A DNA stretch of 64,000 nucleotides from Luzula sylvatica (Eukaryota; Streptophyta; Magnoliopsida; Poales; Juncaceae), in the NCBI GenBank assembly GCA_946800325.1, contig OX326959.1, positions 46,003,566-46,067,565 on the forward strand, given 5' to 3'. Made by a program: the position numbers and the translations under genes. The notes beneath the pieces were generated by a model, which was not told the DNA's origin, made no database searches, and saw only the letters and a program-made list of their open reading frames with translations. This document shows, piece after piece, positions 51,601 through 61,579 of the stretch (the first letter of the stretch is position 1; every line of letters begins with the position of its first letter).

Positions 51601-52494
51601 AATAATTCGTAATTCTTAATTCATAATCGTATTCGTATTCGTGTTTTCATTTGTATTTGTATTCATATCCCGTACTCGTACTGGTTTTTCGTTTTCTCAT
51701 TCGTATTTCATATTTATTTTCGTACTCAAATTTCATAATTCACATTTCTTGTTTCGTATTCATATTTTAATTTATGTGTATTGGTACTTCTTTTTTATTT
51801 GTAAATTAATTGTAGTTCGTACTCGAATTTCGTATTCCTTTTCACATTCGTGTATGTGGATTCATATTCATGTACTCATGTATTATTCGTATTCGAATTT
51901 CAATTTATGTGTATTCATATTTTTATTTTGATTTGCAATTTATTCTTAGTTCGTATAGGAGGCATTTTTTTTATTTTCTGTGTAATTGTTGTGTTTGGGA
52001 ATGGGTATTGTTGTTTAATAACGCGTGCAGTGGTTTTTTGTTGTCCAATCAAATTGTTGTTGTAATTAACATCTCTTCATTTCGAAAATATATCGAATTG
52101 TTTGTATTTTACTCGTATTTGTATTTGTATTTTGTATTCATATTCGCAGTCGTGTCTGTATATTCGTATTCGTGTAATTGTATTCGTGGATTATTCTTAT
52201 TCGCATATTCATATTAGTATCTGTGTGATTTCATATTTCGTAATTTGTTATTTGTTATTCGTAATTGTTAATTTCCAATAGTATTAGTGTCCGTGCTTAT
52301 GTTTGTGTTTGTTTTCGTATCATATTTTATTTTCGCATTTTGTACTCGTGTTGGTATTTCGTATTTGTGTATGTATTTCGTATTTGTGCTCCGTAATTTT
52401 ATTTGGTATTCACACTTGCATTTATATTTTTTTCATTTGCATTTGTATTTATCCTTTTCGCTGTTGGCATTTTATATTTTGTATCTGAATTTTC

Positions 52495-52524
52495 GTGATG
52501 AGGATGATGATGATGATGATTAAC
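52495..52524 (+). repeat. GAT triplet run
   Basis: GTGATGAGGATGATGATGAT and continuing GATGATT; a short pure trinucleotide stretch inside the TTCGTA minisatellite. Confidence 0.85.
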
Positions 52525-52842
52525 ATGATATATTCAATTCTGAAATATATCGAATTGTTTGTATATGTACTTGTATTTGTATTTGTATTTCGTATTCGTA
52601 TTTCGTATTCATATTCGCATTAGCGTCTGTATATTCGTATTTGTGTACTTGTATTCGTATATTGTTCTTATTCGTGTCTTCATATTTGTATTTATATTTT
52701 GTATTTGTATTCGTGTGATTTCATATTTCATAATTTGGTATTCAGTATTAGGAATTCTCAATTCCTAATCGCATTAGTATTTCATGTTTGTATTTGTATT
52801 CGTTTCGTTATTCATGTTTTGTATTGTGTATCCGCATTAACT

Positions 52843-53030
52843 TTTATAATGATGATGATCATCATCATGATGACGACGATTATATGACAATGATGATGTG
52901 CTGCTGATGATGATATGATCAAAATTACGACATGACGATGATGAATATATGATCAAAATGGCAATATGTCGATGATGATGTGATGATAATGGTATGATGA
53001 TGATGATCAACATCATCATGATAATTATGT
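52843..53030. repeat. Interrupted GAT/ATC triplet array with palindrome
   Basis: Alternating runs of GATGAT and CATCAT with ATGATCAAAATTAC-type spacers, repeated around 52915-52960. The left end holds the palindrome ATGATGATGATCATCATCAT at about 52849-52868. Reverse frames reading His/Ile repeats (52837-53073) are low complexity. Confidence 0.85.
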
Positions 53031-53459
53031 GTATTTCGTACTTGTATCCTGCATTTGTATTTTTTATTCGCATTTGAATTTCAATTTCGTTAATATATTT
53101 GTATTTGCATTTTTTTTTCGTATTCTTATTTCATATTTCATTGTTTATGTTACTTTTGGTAATGGTATTGCTATTTGTTCATATTGCATACGTTCTTGTA
53201 TTTCGTATTTACCTGTCGTTGATATTGGTATTTGTATTCTTGTATCTCGTATTTACCCGTCATTGATATTGGTATTTGTATTTGTTTTCTTACTCGTATT
53301 TTCTATTGCTTACTTCATAATTCGTATTTGATATTTTTAGTTTTATTTGTATTTCGTGTTCATATTTCCATTCATGTTCTATGTATTCGTGTATTTGTAT
53401 TCGTATTTGTCCTTCGTACTTGTGTATTTTATTTGTCAACTTATTTTGTATGTTTTATA

Positions 53460-54040
53460 AAATAATGATATCAGTAGATGACAAACATTAATGTAAGCAA
53501 AATGCAAAACTCTTTTTGCAATAATTGCTTGCATCGAGGCAATGTTATTTTCTTCACCCAATCATGCCATTAAGCTCGTCGCTGAATGTCCAATCTGTAA
53601 ACTATATATATTATATTCATTATAATTAAAAAAGTAATAAATTTAAAATGTCCCTTTTAATTATTACGTGAATGAGGTACCGATTTCCATTTTTCGAATG
53701 AATTGCAACCTATAATGTAATTCGCTTGCTTCCAATTGAAAGAATTGCAACCTATAATGTAAAAAAAATATTAACATTGTGTGTATTTCTTAATATTGAG
53801 AAAATATAGGAATTTTTGCAAATTACCTTGAACACCAATGTGGCATTTCAAAACCAATGAATATAAGTTACTTGTCTCTAGAATTTTTTTTAAGACATAT
53901 CTAATTAATTAATTAACTAATTAGAAATGAAATTAATTACCTACTTCATAAAATAAATCACTGTTAAGAATCGGGTCAATCCTACATGTAGCTGGCGCTG
54001 TACTTCTCCAGTTTGGTATCTCTCCAGCCCATCATCACCC
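53460..54040. other. Intergenic stretch beside the protease pseudogene
   Basis: Contains two close copies of GAATTGCAACCTATAATGTA (53701 and 53744 region). The segment 53970-54040 is GC-richer and continuous with the acidic reading frame to its right, so it could be part of a decayed minus-strand gene. No domain recognised. Confidence 0.45.
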
Positions 54041-54295
54041 TCACACAGCCCCTGCCCACATACAGGTTATTACTTTCCCCTCTTTCTTCCCAATTTCGGT
54101 AATGGGTCTCGTCTTCTCCTCTTTCTCTTTCTTCCCAATTTCCCCTTCTGATAATTCATCTAGAGCAGGAGCTTCTTCTTCGTCGATGGATATTTCGGTC
54201 TGACTTTCATTATCTAGGGTTTCTTGACTATTTCCTAGATTTTCTTCAGTTGCTTGATCTTCAATATGCAGGGAAGTACATGTCTTTGTTTCCAT
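54041..54295 (-). CDS. Hypothetical acidic 84-residue frame (uncertain)
   Basis: A minus-strand frame with an ATG at 54295 and a stop at 54041-54043. Strongly charged: it starts METKTCTSLHIEDQ, has the acidic run IDEEEAPALDELSEGEIG and two EIGKKE repeats about a dozen residues apart, then ends VITCMWAGAV. Its codon content is less AT-rich than the flanks. It lies about 80 bp downstream of a plausible splice acceptor (CTTTTTGTAG, ending 54378) that follows the ubiquitin protease pseudogene, but it is not in frame with that exon and does not resemble that family as far as I know. It may be a captured exon or chance. No function assigned. Confidence 0.3.
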   Translation of the reverse strand: METKTCTSLHIEDQATEENLGNSQETLDNESQTEISIDEEEAPALDELSEGEIGKKEKEEKTRPITEIGKKEGKVITCMWAGAV

Positions 54296-54451
54296 CAGTG
54301 AGAGCAATGGAGACGATGGTCCGAGGGGAGGGGAGGGGTTAAAGGTTCTGTTTTGCAAGCACCATTAGAGACGGCTCCTACAAAAAGGAATAAACATCAA
54401 AACAAAGTAACCAATTGAAATTAATTAATTCCAATTTGTATTATAATTTAC

Positions 54452-55147
54452 CTCGGCAAGAAGAAGGGACTCGGTAGGCTTGAGACATGAAGCAGTTGAA
54501 AGAGCACCGGAGAGATCTTTTGCATTTCCAGTCTTGGGAACCGCGACAGTAAAAGACATGGGAAGAGAGTCTCCATTTCCGCTGAACACCGTCACTGTCA
54601 TCGTCAGAGTCAGAGTCGAAGGCAAAGGTAAGAGACAAGCACATGAACGGGTCAACCGTGACTTATACTTAATGAGTAATGATATAATCCATGAAAAAAA
54701 TCATGAATTTTTCCATGAATGGTGACGTGGCATCTCGTGATTGGTTGCAATTTTTACTCAACTTTAATGCAACCAATCCCGAGGTGCCACGTCACCATTC
54801 ATGGAAAAATTCATGGTTTTTTTCATGGATTGTATCATTACTCATACTTAATACTTATCAGCATACTGGACATACTAATGTTGAGTTGTATTTCCCCTAC
54901 ATCATCGCAAAGGTAAATATTCAATATATATGGATGAATAATGAATTCAATGGTTCTGGATTTAGGGTTTACCTGACAAATATCAACAACGATGGAGTCG
55001 TTTCGAGCCTTGTGATTTCTCCAGCATTTTTCTCCCAAATTATCATCAGGACGGCCATCCGAATCTTCAATTTATATGTAGGGTTTCTTCTTCACACGAT
55101 TAAGATCTTGACGCATTCCATCCAGTAAAAATGCAAGTAGCTCATGA
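54452..55147 (-). pseudogene. Ubiquitin-specific protease (plant UBP, USP/C19 family) pseudogene fragment
   Basis: Fragment of the USP catalytic domain of a plant deubiquitinase of the UBP5/UBP8-11 type. Exon one (55147-54973) reads ELLAFLLDGMRQDLNRVKKK, an in-frame stop (55072-55074), then DSDGRPDD and NHKARNDSIVVDICQ. A 76-bp intron with GT and AG ends (54972-54897) follows. Exon two reads STLVCPVC, two stops after an extra base, a miniature transposon, then VDPFMCLSL, a +1 frameshift, LPSTLTLTMTVTVFSGNGD, DLSGALSTASCL and ESLLLAE. It ends at a GT donor (54451); a possible acceptor ends at 54378. The Cys and His catalytic boxes are absent. Upstream sequence is a Mutator-like element. The gene is dead; the family match is from memory of conserved plant UBP blocks. 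Confidence 0.85.
54672..54845. mobile_element. MITE inserted in the protease pseudogene exon
   Basis: A 174-bp foldback element: 54672-54750 is the near-exact reverse complement of 54768-54845, starting ATGAGTAATGATAYAATCC and including CCATGAATGGTGACGTGGCA. It is flanked by ACTTA at 54667-54671 and 54846-54850. The loop is about 17 bp. The 5-bp duplication leaves the superfamily open. It separates the STLVCPVC and VDPFMCLSL blocks of the pseudogene, so it landed inside an exon. Its length equals the satellite monomer by coincidence; the sequences are unrelated. Confidence 0.9.
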
Positions 55148-55454
55148 ATAAATAACAATAAGAATATTATATATTGGACCACAATATCATATAGAAATGT
55201 ATTTAACAGTATATATTTTAGTAGAGAAATGCTTCAATACACCAAATTTTTTTGAACCATCCATTTTTTTAGATCTAAGGCCAATATTAACCATGTTAAT
55301 CTCGAAAATGGAGATCAGCCGGTAAAAATTTCAATCAGCCTGTTAGAAAATGATTGTAGCCGGTTTCTATACATTTAATTATACATTAATTGAGGGTAAA
55401 TTGGTCATATCAGTTACCAAAAAATTGTAAACCCGAGATCAAGCATTTAGTTCT

Positions 55455-55585
55455 CTTATAAACCGCTCTCCATTTGTTCTGAAATAGACATATACCACCA
55501 AGCTAGACTTGCAATGGAGATGACAGCTAGTAACGTATCAGCAATAATTATCTCAGTCAACCGTAAATTGCAACTTTCTTTCTAA
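55455..55585 (+). promoter_or_regulatory. Possible captured promoter and start region
   Basis: CTTATAAACC (a TATA-box-like motif) at about 55454-55463 is followed 50-60 bases later by ATGGAGATGACAGC at 55513, which opens a short frame MEMTASNVSAIIISVNRK ending in a stop by 55583. The stretch is less AT-rich than the surroundings. It could be a gene fragment carried by the Mutator-like element (Pack-MULE style) or chance; I do not recognise the peptide. Confidence 0.25.
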
Positions 55586-57486
55586 AAGTGGACAACAATA
55601 TAATCTCTATTCCATGCCCACATTTTGGAATGGAACTAATAACTAAAACTCATCGTGACATAAATTATCACATTCAATAATTTTCCAACTAAAGTATAAT
55701 GTTATATAACACGATGAAATTAATATAAATTTTATTTCATGTTATATTAAATATGATAATTTTCAAAAATATATAAATGATGCGAATACTACTGTGTAGT
55801 TCTTATTTTAATATATTTCTATTAATTAAAATATAAATTAATAAATTAATTTTTAATTAAATATCATGACAATATAATATTATTATTTTTCAATTAAATA
55901 TTGGTTGTATTGTTTAATGTTTATATATTTATATTGCATGAATTATTTTGAACAACAATGATATTTTTGTGGTTGTTTTCATAAAATAGTGTTATGGTTT
56001 ATATATTATTATTTGCTTAAATATATGTATTAAAATTTGATTAAAAATGAGCTATTTTCTACCATAAAATAATATAATTGTAAAATATAATTTTTATTGT
56101 AATTAAATTAGTTATATAACATGAAATAATTTTATTTTACGACAATAGTGTCATTATCATCATCACAGTTACCATTCATAATAAAAATGAAAAAAAGTTT
56201 AGGAGTTAAATTTTTGTATGAACAGATACCCATTTTGTTGAAATCATGATCTTATTCATAGTAATATCTAATAAACAATTAACTCTATTTTAATTCATAA
56301 TAATAATCAATAATCAACAACTTAATATCACTCAATAGACAATATTTTATTTCGTTTCATAGTAATACTATAGTCTATACCTAATAGAAATTAATTATAT
56401 TTCATTTTCCAACGGCATACCTACATAATATTATCTTAGTTAAGTGCGTTAATTAAAATATAGAGAATTCGACAGAGAAATTTTGGGGGCAAATAAACTT
56501 TCTCTTTCCTTAATAACAAAAGTGAAAATTTTATTGTGCCCTGAGATTTCTCCCCCGGATTTATTTTGATATGAATTTATGAGTCCAAATCAATGTTAAT
56601 TATGTATTAATATATTATTTATAACACTAATATCACTTTTTAGTTTTTAAGATTAAACAATTCTTCCAGTGTCATTATACTGTCAAGATATCAATGTTGG
56701 TGTTAATGCGTTATTATTAGTGCTAAGTTATGTTACTCATAAGTAAATATGTTATTTTAATATATTATTTGCATTGTCAATATATTATTTTTAACACTAA
56801 TATACTATTTTGAATATTAATATATTATTTTCATATTGATATACTGTTATTTTAAGAGAATTCTTCGAAAACCTGTTTTTTGGAAATTTTATAAAAAAAA
56901 AATCGCATTTGGGATACTCCAAAAAGAATCCTCACATTCAATTTTTATTTTGAAATATTTCTTATAGGGGTTAAAAGTATCTTTGAATTGTGTCAAATAT
57001 TTTGGGACCAAAATACTTTTCTATTTTCATATTTAATAATGAAAAAAACATTTTGATATTTTTTTTATTAATCTTAAAAAATTCACAAATATTTTATATC
57101 TTTATAATATATAATAATTATATGTATTATTTATATAAATTTAATATTTTATTTATTATATATATCACCACTTACATATTATTTAAGTAAATATATACCA
57201 TTTATGGCTACATATTGTTATTTCTAATGTTCATATGTTCCGTTCTTAGTGTTAATAAATAAATTTCAGTGACAATATATTATTTTCAATTAATAATCAT
57301 TTTCAGTGATATTGTACAGTCTTAGAATTCTTCGACCCATTATATTTTTCGATTCCGAATATTTTTATATATACAATTATATATGATAGAATAGGTCTAG
57401 GATATATCTATGTTGCAAGAATGCATATATGCGCTTCGTATCCGACACGATACATATACGACGATACGACAATTTCTCAAAAATAA

Positions 57487-57495
57487 AATTGTATG

Positions 57496-57560
<65 letters not shown>

Positions 57561-57575
57561 GCACACACACATATA
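57487..57575. repeat. (TA)n/(CA)n microsatellite in the Mutator-like element
   Basis: Two runs of AT dinucleotides around a central ACATAT, followed by ACACACGCACACACACATA. Open frames across it on both strands are Tyr-Ile repeats. Confidence 0.93.
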
Positions 57576-58349
57576 AGAAACGATACATCTCTATTATATA
57601 TAATATTTTATTAACTGTAATTTATGTATTTTATATTTTTATATATTATATATTTGACACAAAAAATACTAAAAAAAATGTTTGTACGGACATAACTTCA
57701 TATTAAATAAGTGTTTATTTTAAATAGAAAATTATTGTTTTTTCCCATAGAAAAGTTCAAATTTTAAAGTACATCATTTGTTATATCAATATACTATATT
57801 TATTTTTATCATACCAATTTTATTATATAAATATACTATATTTAATTTTAGAGTTAATAGATTATATTTTTTTATCGTTTATCATTTTTATTCTAGACAT
57901 ATTATTTTTAATTCTCGTGTATATATTTTAGTTGTACTATGTTTTTATTTAATATATTAAGTAGAAGATGAGTACTGAAAATGCTAATCATATAACATAT
58001 TATATGGATGCGTTGCATAATTTAAATTTAAATGTGCATTATTTTCGTGAAAAAAATAAACAGATATAATATCAAAACTAAGTAAGTGTATTAAATATAA
58101 TTTGATACATGAATATGACCATTTACTTTGAGGCACAAACTTTTAACATATTCAATGCACTATTGAATATTTGTCTTTCTCGAAAAATGAAGTAAGTAGA
58201 ATTTGCAATATTTTTTTTTTTTTACTCCTCAACATCCGGTTGTATTCCATGTTTCCAAAAATACCCTTTTAAGATTGTAGGGTTAGGATTACATCTATCA
58301 AAAAATTAATTGAAAACTTTGGTGTATGGAAGAATCTCTCATTTTAGTA

Positions 58350-58800
58350 TACAATCTGAAAGTCGTGTTAGTTCTAGCCACTGAATTGAGAACCAAAACA
58401 CTCACTAAAAATGAACTCTAATTTTCAGATAATTAAACATTAAACCGAAAATTCGAAATGACCTGCATGCTGAGAGGACTAAACATACATGCCGTAATTT
58501 AGAATGGCCAAATTTCATTTTTAGTTAATTAATTGAAGGTCCAATTAAGGCAATAATTAGCCATTTGAGTACAAATTTGATATTTATCATCCAAAGCTGA
58601 ATCAAAAGCATTAATTGGGCATCTAAGCATCAATTTGCCTATCATGAACTTGAATCTAGGTGCCAACCACAAGTTTCGTCATCAATTAGGTTTAGAAATA
58701 TGCGATTCACTTGAAAACAACATAATTTTATTTACTGAAATTACTAAAACATAATCAACCAACACCGAAGGCACACAAAAGAAATGAAACCTTGTTACTT
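58350..58800. other. Unannotated stretch right of the Mutator-like element
   Basis: Mixed-composition DNA with no long frame, no element ends recognised. It could be a 3' untranslated or intron remnant on the minus strand relative to the GC-richer segment that follows. Confidence 0.4.
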
Positions 58801-58809
58801 ATCTGGTCG

Positions 58810-59065
58810 GTGGAAGGGTTGGTTTATCCTTGCCAAATTTGACGTTCTCGCAGATTTCGCGAACTGACGGATAGGGTTGGCTTATCCTTGCCAAATTGCA
58901 AAACGCTTCTCCTGACGTGGACGATTGCAGCTTCTCCTGACGTGGGCGACTGCATGCAGAGTACTGGTTCCAAGCCAACCTGTGGTGCGACGGCCGCTAG
59001 GGTTTCGTTCTTTCTGTCCAGCGCGAGAAGAGAAAGAGAGAAGACGGTGGGTCTTAGCTATATGT
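58810..59065 (-). other. GC-richer gene-like remnant with short repeats
   Basis: Stands out by GC content. It holds a duplicated motif GGTTGGYTTATCCTTGCCAA (58818 and 58876) and a tandem GCTTCTCCTGACGTGGRCGA (58903 and 58930). On the minus strand it contains AAACCCTAGC, a telo-box-like motif common near plant transcription starts, and two ACGTCAGG cores. Short minus-strand frames exist but the two copies of the duplicated motif are in different frames. I do not recognise a protein; possibly the 5' part of a gene or its decayed copy. Confidence 0.35.
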
Positions 59066-59116
59066 ATGTTTATCATATCACACGACTGAGTAGTGAGCAT
59101 AGATAGTAAAAGAAGA

Positions 59117-59254
59117 ATCCAATGGTAAAAAAGTGAGACACGCGGAAGAGTGATAAAAAAGCCCAATGTTTAGAAATAGTACTATAGTATAATATCAGAT
59201 TCAACATTGGATTCTTTATCACTCTTCCGCGTGTCTCACTTTTTTAAACCAATG
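59117..59254. mobile_element. Hairpin (MITE-like) inverted repeat
   Basis: Arm 59117-59170 and arm 59202-59254 are inverted copies sharing AAAAAAGTGAGACACGCGGA and AGAGTGATAAA exactly, with minor end differences; the loop of about 31 bp contains ACTATAGT. It could extrude as a long hairpin. No convincing target-site duplication; could be a miniature transposon or a local inverted duplication. Confidence 0.65.
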
Positions 59255-59309
59255 ACTTTTTTATCTGCAATAGCTCCATTGGAATTAACACTTTATCAAT
59301 GTATATAGT

Positions 59310-59511
59310 TAATTTATGGAAGGTCCATTGGAATTATTTTGTGATAATAGTGGAGCTATTGCACAAATAAAGGAGCCAAAAGCACACCACAAGATCAAAC
59401 ACATGGATAGAAAGTATTTTGTCATTCGAGACTTCATAGATGAAGGGAGAATAAAACTATTAAAGGTGGACACGGACAGCAACACAGCAGATCCGCTAAC
59501 AAAGCCTTTAT
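59310..59511 (+). mobile_element. Ty1/copia RNase H fragment, left part
   Basis: The frame from 59316 reads EGPLELFCDNSGAIAQIKEP, then HHKIKHMDRKYFVIRDFI, LLKVDTDSNTADPLTKPL: the C-terminal half of copia-type RNase H with the conserved CDNSGA box and the ADPLTK box. A stop lies two codons upstream of the first Met and no earlier polyprotein is present, so only the 3' end of the element remains. It is cut at 59511 by the antisense LTR element; the last residues of the open frame after LTKPL come from that insertion. The fragment resumes at 63107 (SHAKGEVHFDSMGLM). Confidence 0.9.
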
Positions 59512-60163
59512 TGTTAGGGCGGCGACGATCCGGCACCGTCCGTGAATAAAATTATTACCAATTGTTGGGGCGGCAACGATCCGGCACCGTCCCGCAAATA
59601 AAATAATAAATTAATTTTGCCCGTACAAACGGACCGTACTAACTATGTGAATTCTACCGAATAATTTTAAAATAAAACCGTACCTTAACCGTATACGGAA
59701 GCGTATGAAATTCGTCCGAATTGATGTCGCGCCATCATTGTCGTTGCGTCCATGAAGCCTTAGTTGCAAGAATGGAATTCCAAGTACTTTATGATGTCCA
59801 ATTTAGAGTTCTTTTGTTTTTCTCTAATGGATCTCTCTCTCTAATCTTAATGGGGCAGATTTAAGAATGGATTTTCATCATCATATGTACTTGGGACCAA
59901 ATTGCTTATATAGCCACAAGACATCTTTTCACAAAGACGTACATTTTGGGCTCCCTAATGTGGATTTTCTAATTCAGCCCATCATAGAAAATAGAAGCAC
60001 CACCCACAACATTCTACATATCAAAAGGCCCACATCCTAATTAACACATTAATGCTTAAATTTATTAACTAAAATTGGCCACTTTATTTTAAGCATATAA
60101 ATGACAATATTACAACACATAATATTTTACATATAAGTCCAATGTTGGAATAATGTTCCAACA
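59512..60163 (-). repeat. LTR of the antisense element (3' LTR in element sense)
   Basis: 652 bp, TGTTAGGG on the plus strand to TTCCAACA, i.e. TGTTGG to CCTAACA on the element strand. Differs from the other LTR by T/C near 59540 and G/A near 59588. It includes a 51-bp tandem duplication at its plus-strand left end (59512 and 59563). Confidence 0.93.
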
Positions 60164-60175
60164 ATCTCCCACTTG
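60164..60175 (-). other. Polypurine tract of the antisense element
   Basis: ATCTCCCACTTG on the plus strand, CAAGTGGGAGAT on the element strand, directly next to the LTR start TGTTGG. It closely matches the tract ACAAGTGGGAGAT of the host copia element at 63251-63263, suggesting a shared lineage or shared replication machinery. Confidence 0.9.
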
Positions 60176-60469
60176 GACTATATGTAATTCCTTATAATTA
60201 CGTATTGACCATAAACCGAAATACGCGTTCTTGTTTGTCATAAAAAACTTTATGTGTCCCTAACCAATTCCGTCCATCAATAATATCAACGTAGGATCAA
60301 AGCGGCTTTCGTCACAGTTAACGCAACTAAACCTTCAATGGTCACATACACTAATACAACTGAATGACATGAATCATGATGTGGATGTGTAGCATGGAAA
60401 TTTCATGTAATGTGATCTTAACATGCCTATTTCCAACTTGGTCCTCCTAAAAAACAAATTTAGTGAGAT

Positions 60470-60622
60470 TCTTAAAATCGTCTCCTTTAATAACTTAATG
60501 AGACAAACCGTCTCCTTTAAAACCGCATTGAGACAACATGTCTCCTTTAATACCTTAATGAGACAAACCGTCTCCTTTAATACCTTATAAGACAAACCGT
60601 CTCCTTTAAACCGTATTGAGAC
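60470..60622 (-). repeat. 30-bp tandem repeat inside the LTR element
   Basis: TCTCCTTTAA begins at 60481, 60511, 60541, 60571 and 60600: five units of 30 bp around GAGACAAACCGTCTCC, itself a short inverted repeat (GAGAC/GTCTC). As 30 is a multiple of three, the minus strand encodes a repeated ten-residue VLKETVCLIK-like unit within a short frame (60374-60595); coding use is doubtful. Confidence 0.88.
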
Positions 60623-61579
60623 GAATCTAGTTTAAATCAGAGTAAACCGATAAATATAATTTTAATTCTACAGAATAATCGTAATACCGAATAAACTTGA
60701 AAAACCTTATAACCGTATCATATGTCCATGACATATGTTTATATCACGTGTCTATATCATAATAATTGTACAAATATTTACTCCCACTATAACCGAATAT
60801 ACTTAACCGAAATTACAACCATATAAGCAACGTCTTGCTTATATAACCTATTGGGTAATTATACTTTATTGGAGTTTGTACCAAAATATATGATAGACAA
60901 ATATTACTCTCATTTTCTTTACTTTCTCTCACGTAAGTCATGGTATATTTAATAATTAACAAAATTCATCTCAAAACCAAATAAGATAATTTTGTTATAA
61001 AACCAAAAATATATATAGTATATACTAATATCAATGTTCTTGAGATGTCTAAGTTTGTCTTTTCGGCTAAACAAAAAATTGTAGCCGTATTTCCCCCCGC
61101 AAACAAGACATCTTTAAAAAATCATAAATCGCATAAATGCAAGAACCGAATTAATAATAATAAATTTAATTAAAGGTTATCCCCATCATCAAGATATCCC
61201 TTTTCCGTTAATATTTTGACTTTGGCCAATCATATTAACTTCTTATTAATATCTTGGTGTAGTAATCAAGAATAGATAATAAATTAACGTGTCAATAAAT
61301 TAACCTTCCTTTGGGCCGATTAAATAAATCACACGTAAAACCGAATAATTATCACATACTTATTACCACAGATGCATATGAAATTATATTAAATATTGCC
61401 TTCCTTTGGGCCGGTCAATATTTAAATAATATCATACACATATCCCTTTTATATTTTAAAATATAATTAATTTCAACAAGAGAGGTCACTTTGGCGACAT
61501 GTTGCTGACCTTAATTAATTTTAAAACACATACCTTAAACCTTAAATTTAAACTTAGAATTATACCGTAATATGGATAA

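Larger units (their letters stand above)
51335..53450 (+). repeat. TTCGTA/TTTGTA hexamer-like minisatellite, about 2.1 kb
   Basis: Dominated by degenerate six-base units TATTCG, TATTTG, CATATT and TTTCGT, for example GTATTTGTATTCGTATTTCG, with interspersed GTACTCGTA and CATATTCATA. Two stretches of GAT/CAT triplets interrupt it. Six-base periodicity creates many overlapping open frames rich in Phe, Val, Tyr and Ile (51274-53465) on the plus strand; none looks like a gene. Telomere-like sequence at 51500-51600 lies inside the same region. Confidence 0.88.
55224..58340. mobile_element. Non-autonomous Mutator-like element, 3,117 bp
   Basis: Imperfect terminal inverted repeats: left GAGAAATGCTTCAATACACC (continuing AAA), right, reversed, GAGAGATTCTTCCATACACC (AAA); about 20 of 23 bases match. 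The element is flanked by a perfect 9-bp duplication ATTTTAGTA (55215-55223 and 58341-58349), the size characteristic of Mutator-like transposases. The interior is mostly AT-rich with no transposase frame, and includes a (TA)n stretch. Near the left end a segment with promoter-like features (55440-55570) might be captured gene sequence. The element inserted about 70 bp upstream of the remaining protease exon. Confidence 0.82.

Noticed and set aside
54672..54845. Relation between the 174-bp MITE and the 174-bp satellite monomer
   Set aside because: Equal length only; the sequences share no landmark and the MITE is a foldback with its own flanking duplication.
54480..55128. Plus-strand frames over the protease region (54480-54725, 54691-55128)
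   Set aside because: They are antisense to the recognised minus-strand UBP exons and pass through the MITE.
57377..57706. Tyr-Ile frames on both strands
   Set aside because: Translation of the TA/CA microsatellite.
59309..59549. Minus-strand frame over the copia fragment and the C-terminal tail after LTKPL
   Set aside because: The minus frame is a shadow of RNase H; the tail LLGRRRSGTVRE is read from the inserted LTR, not copia.
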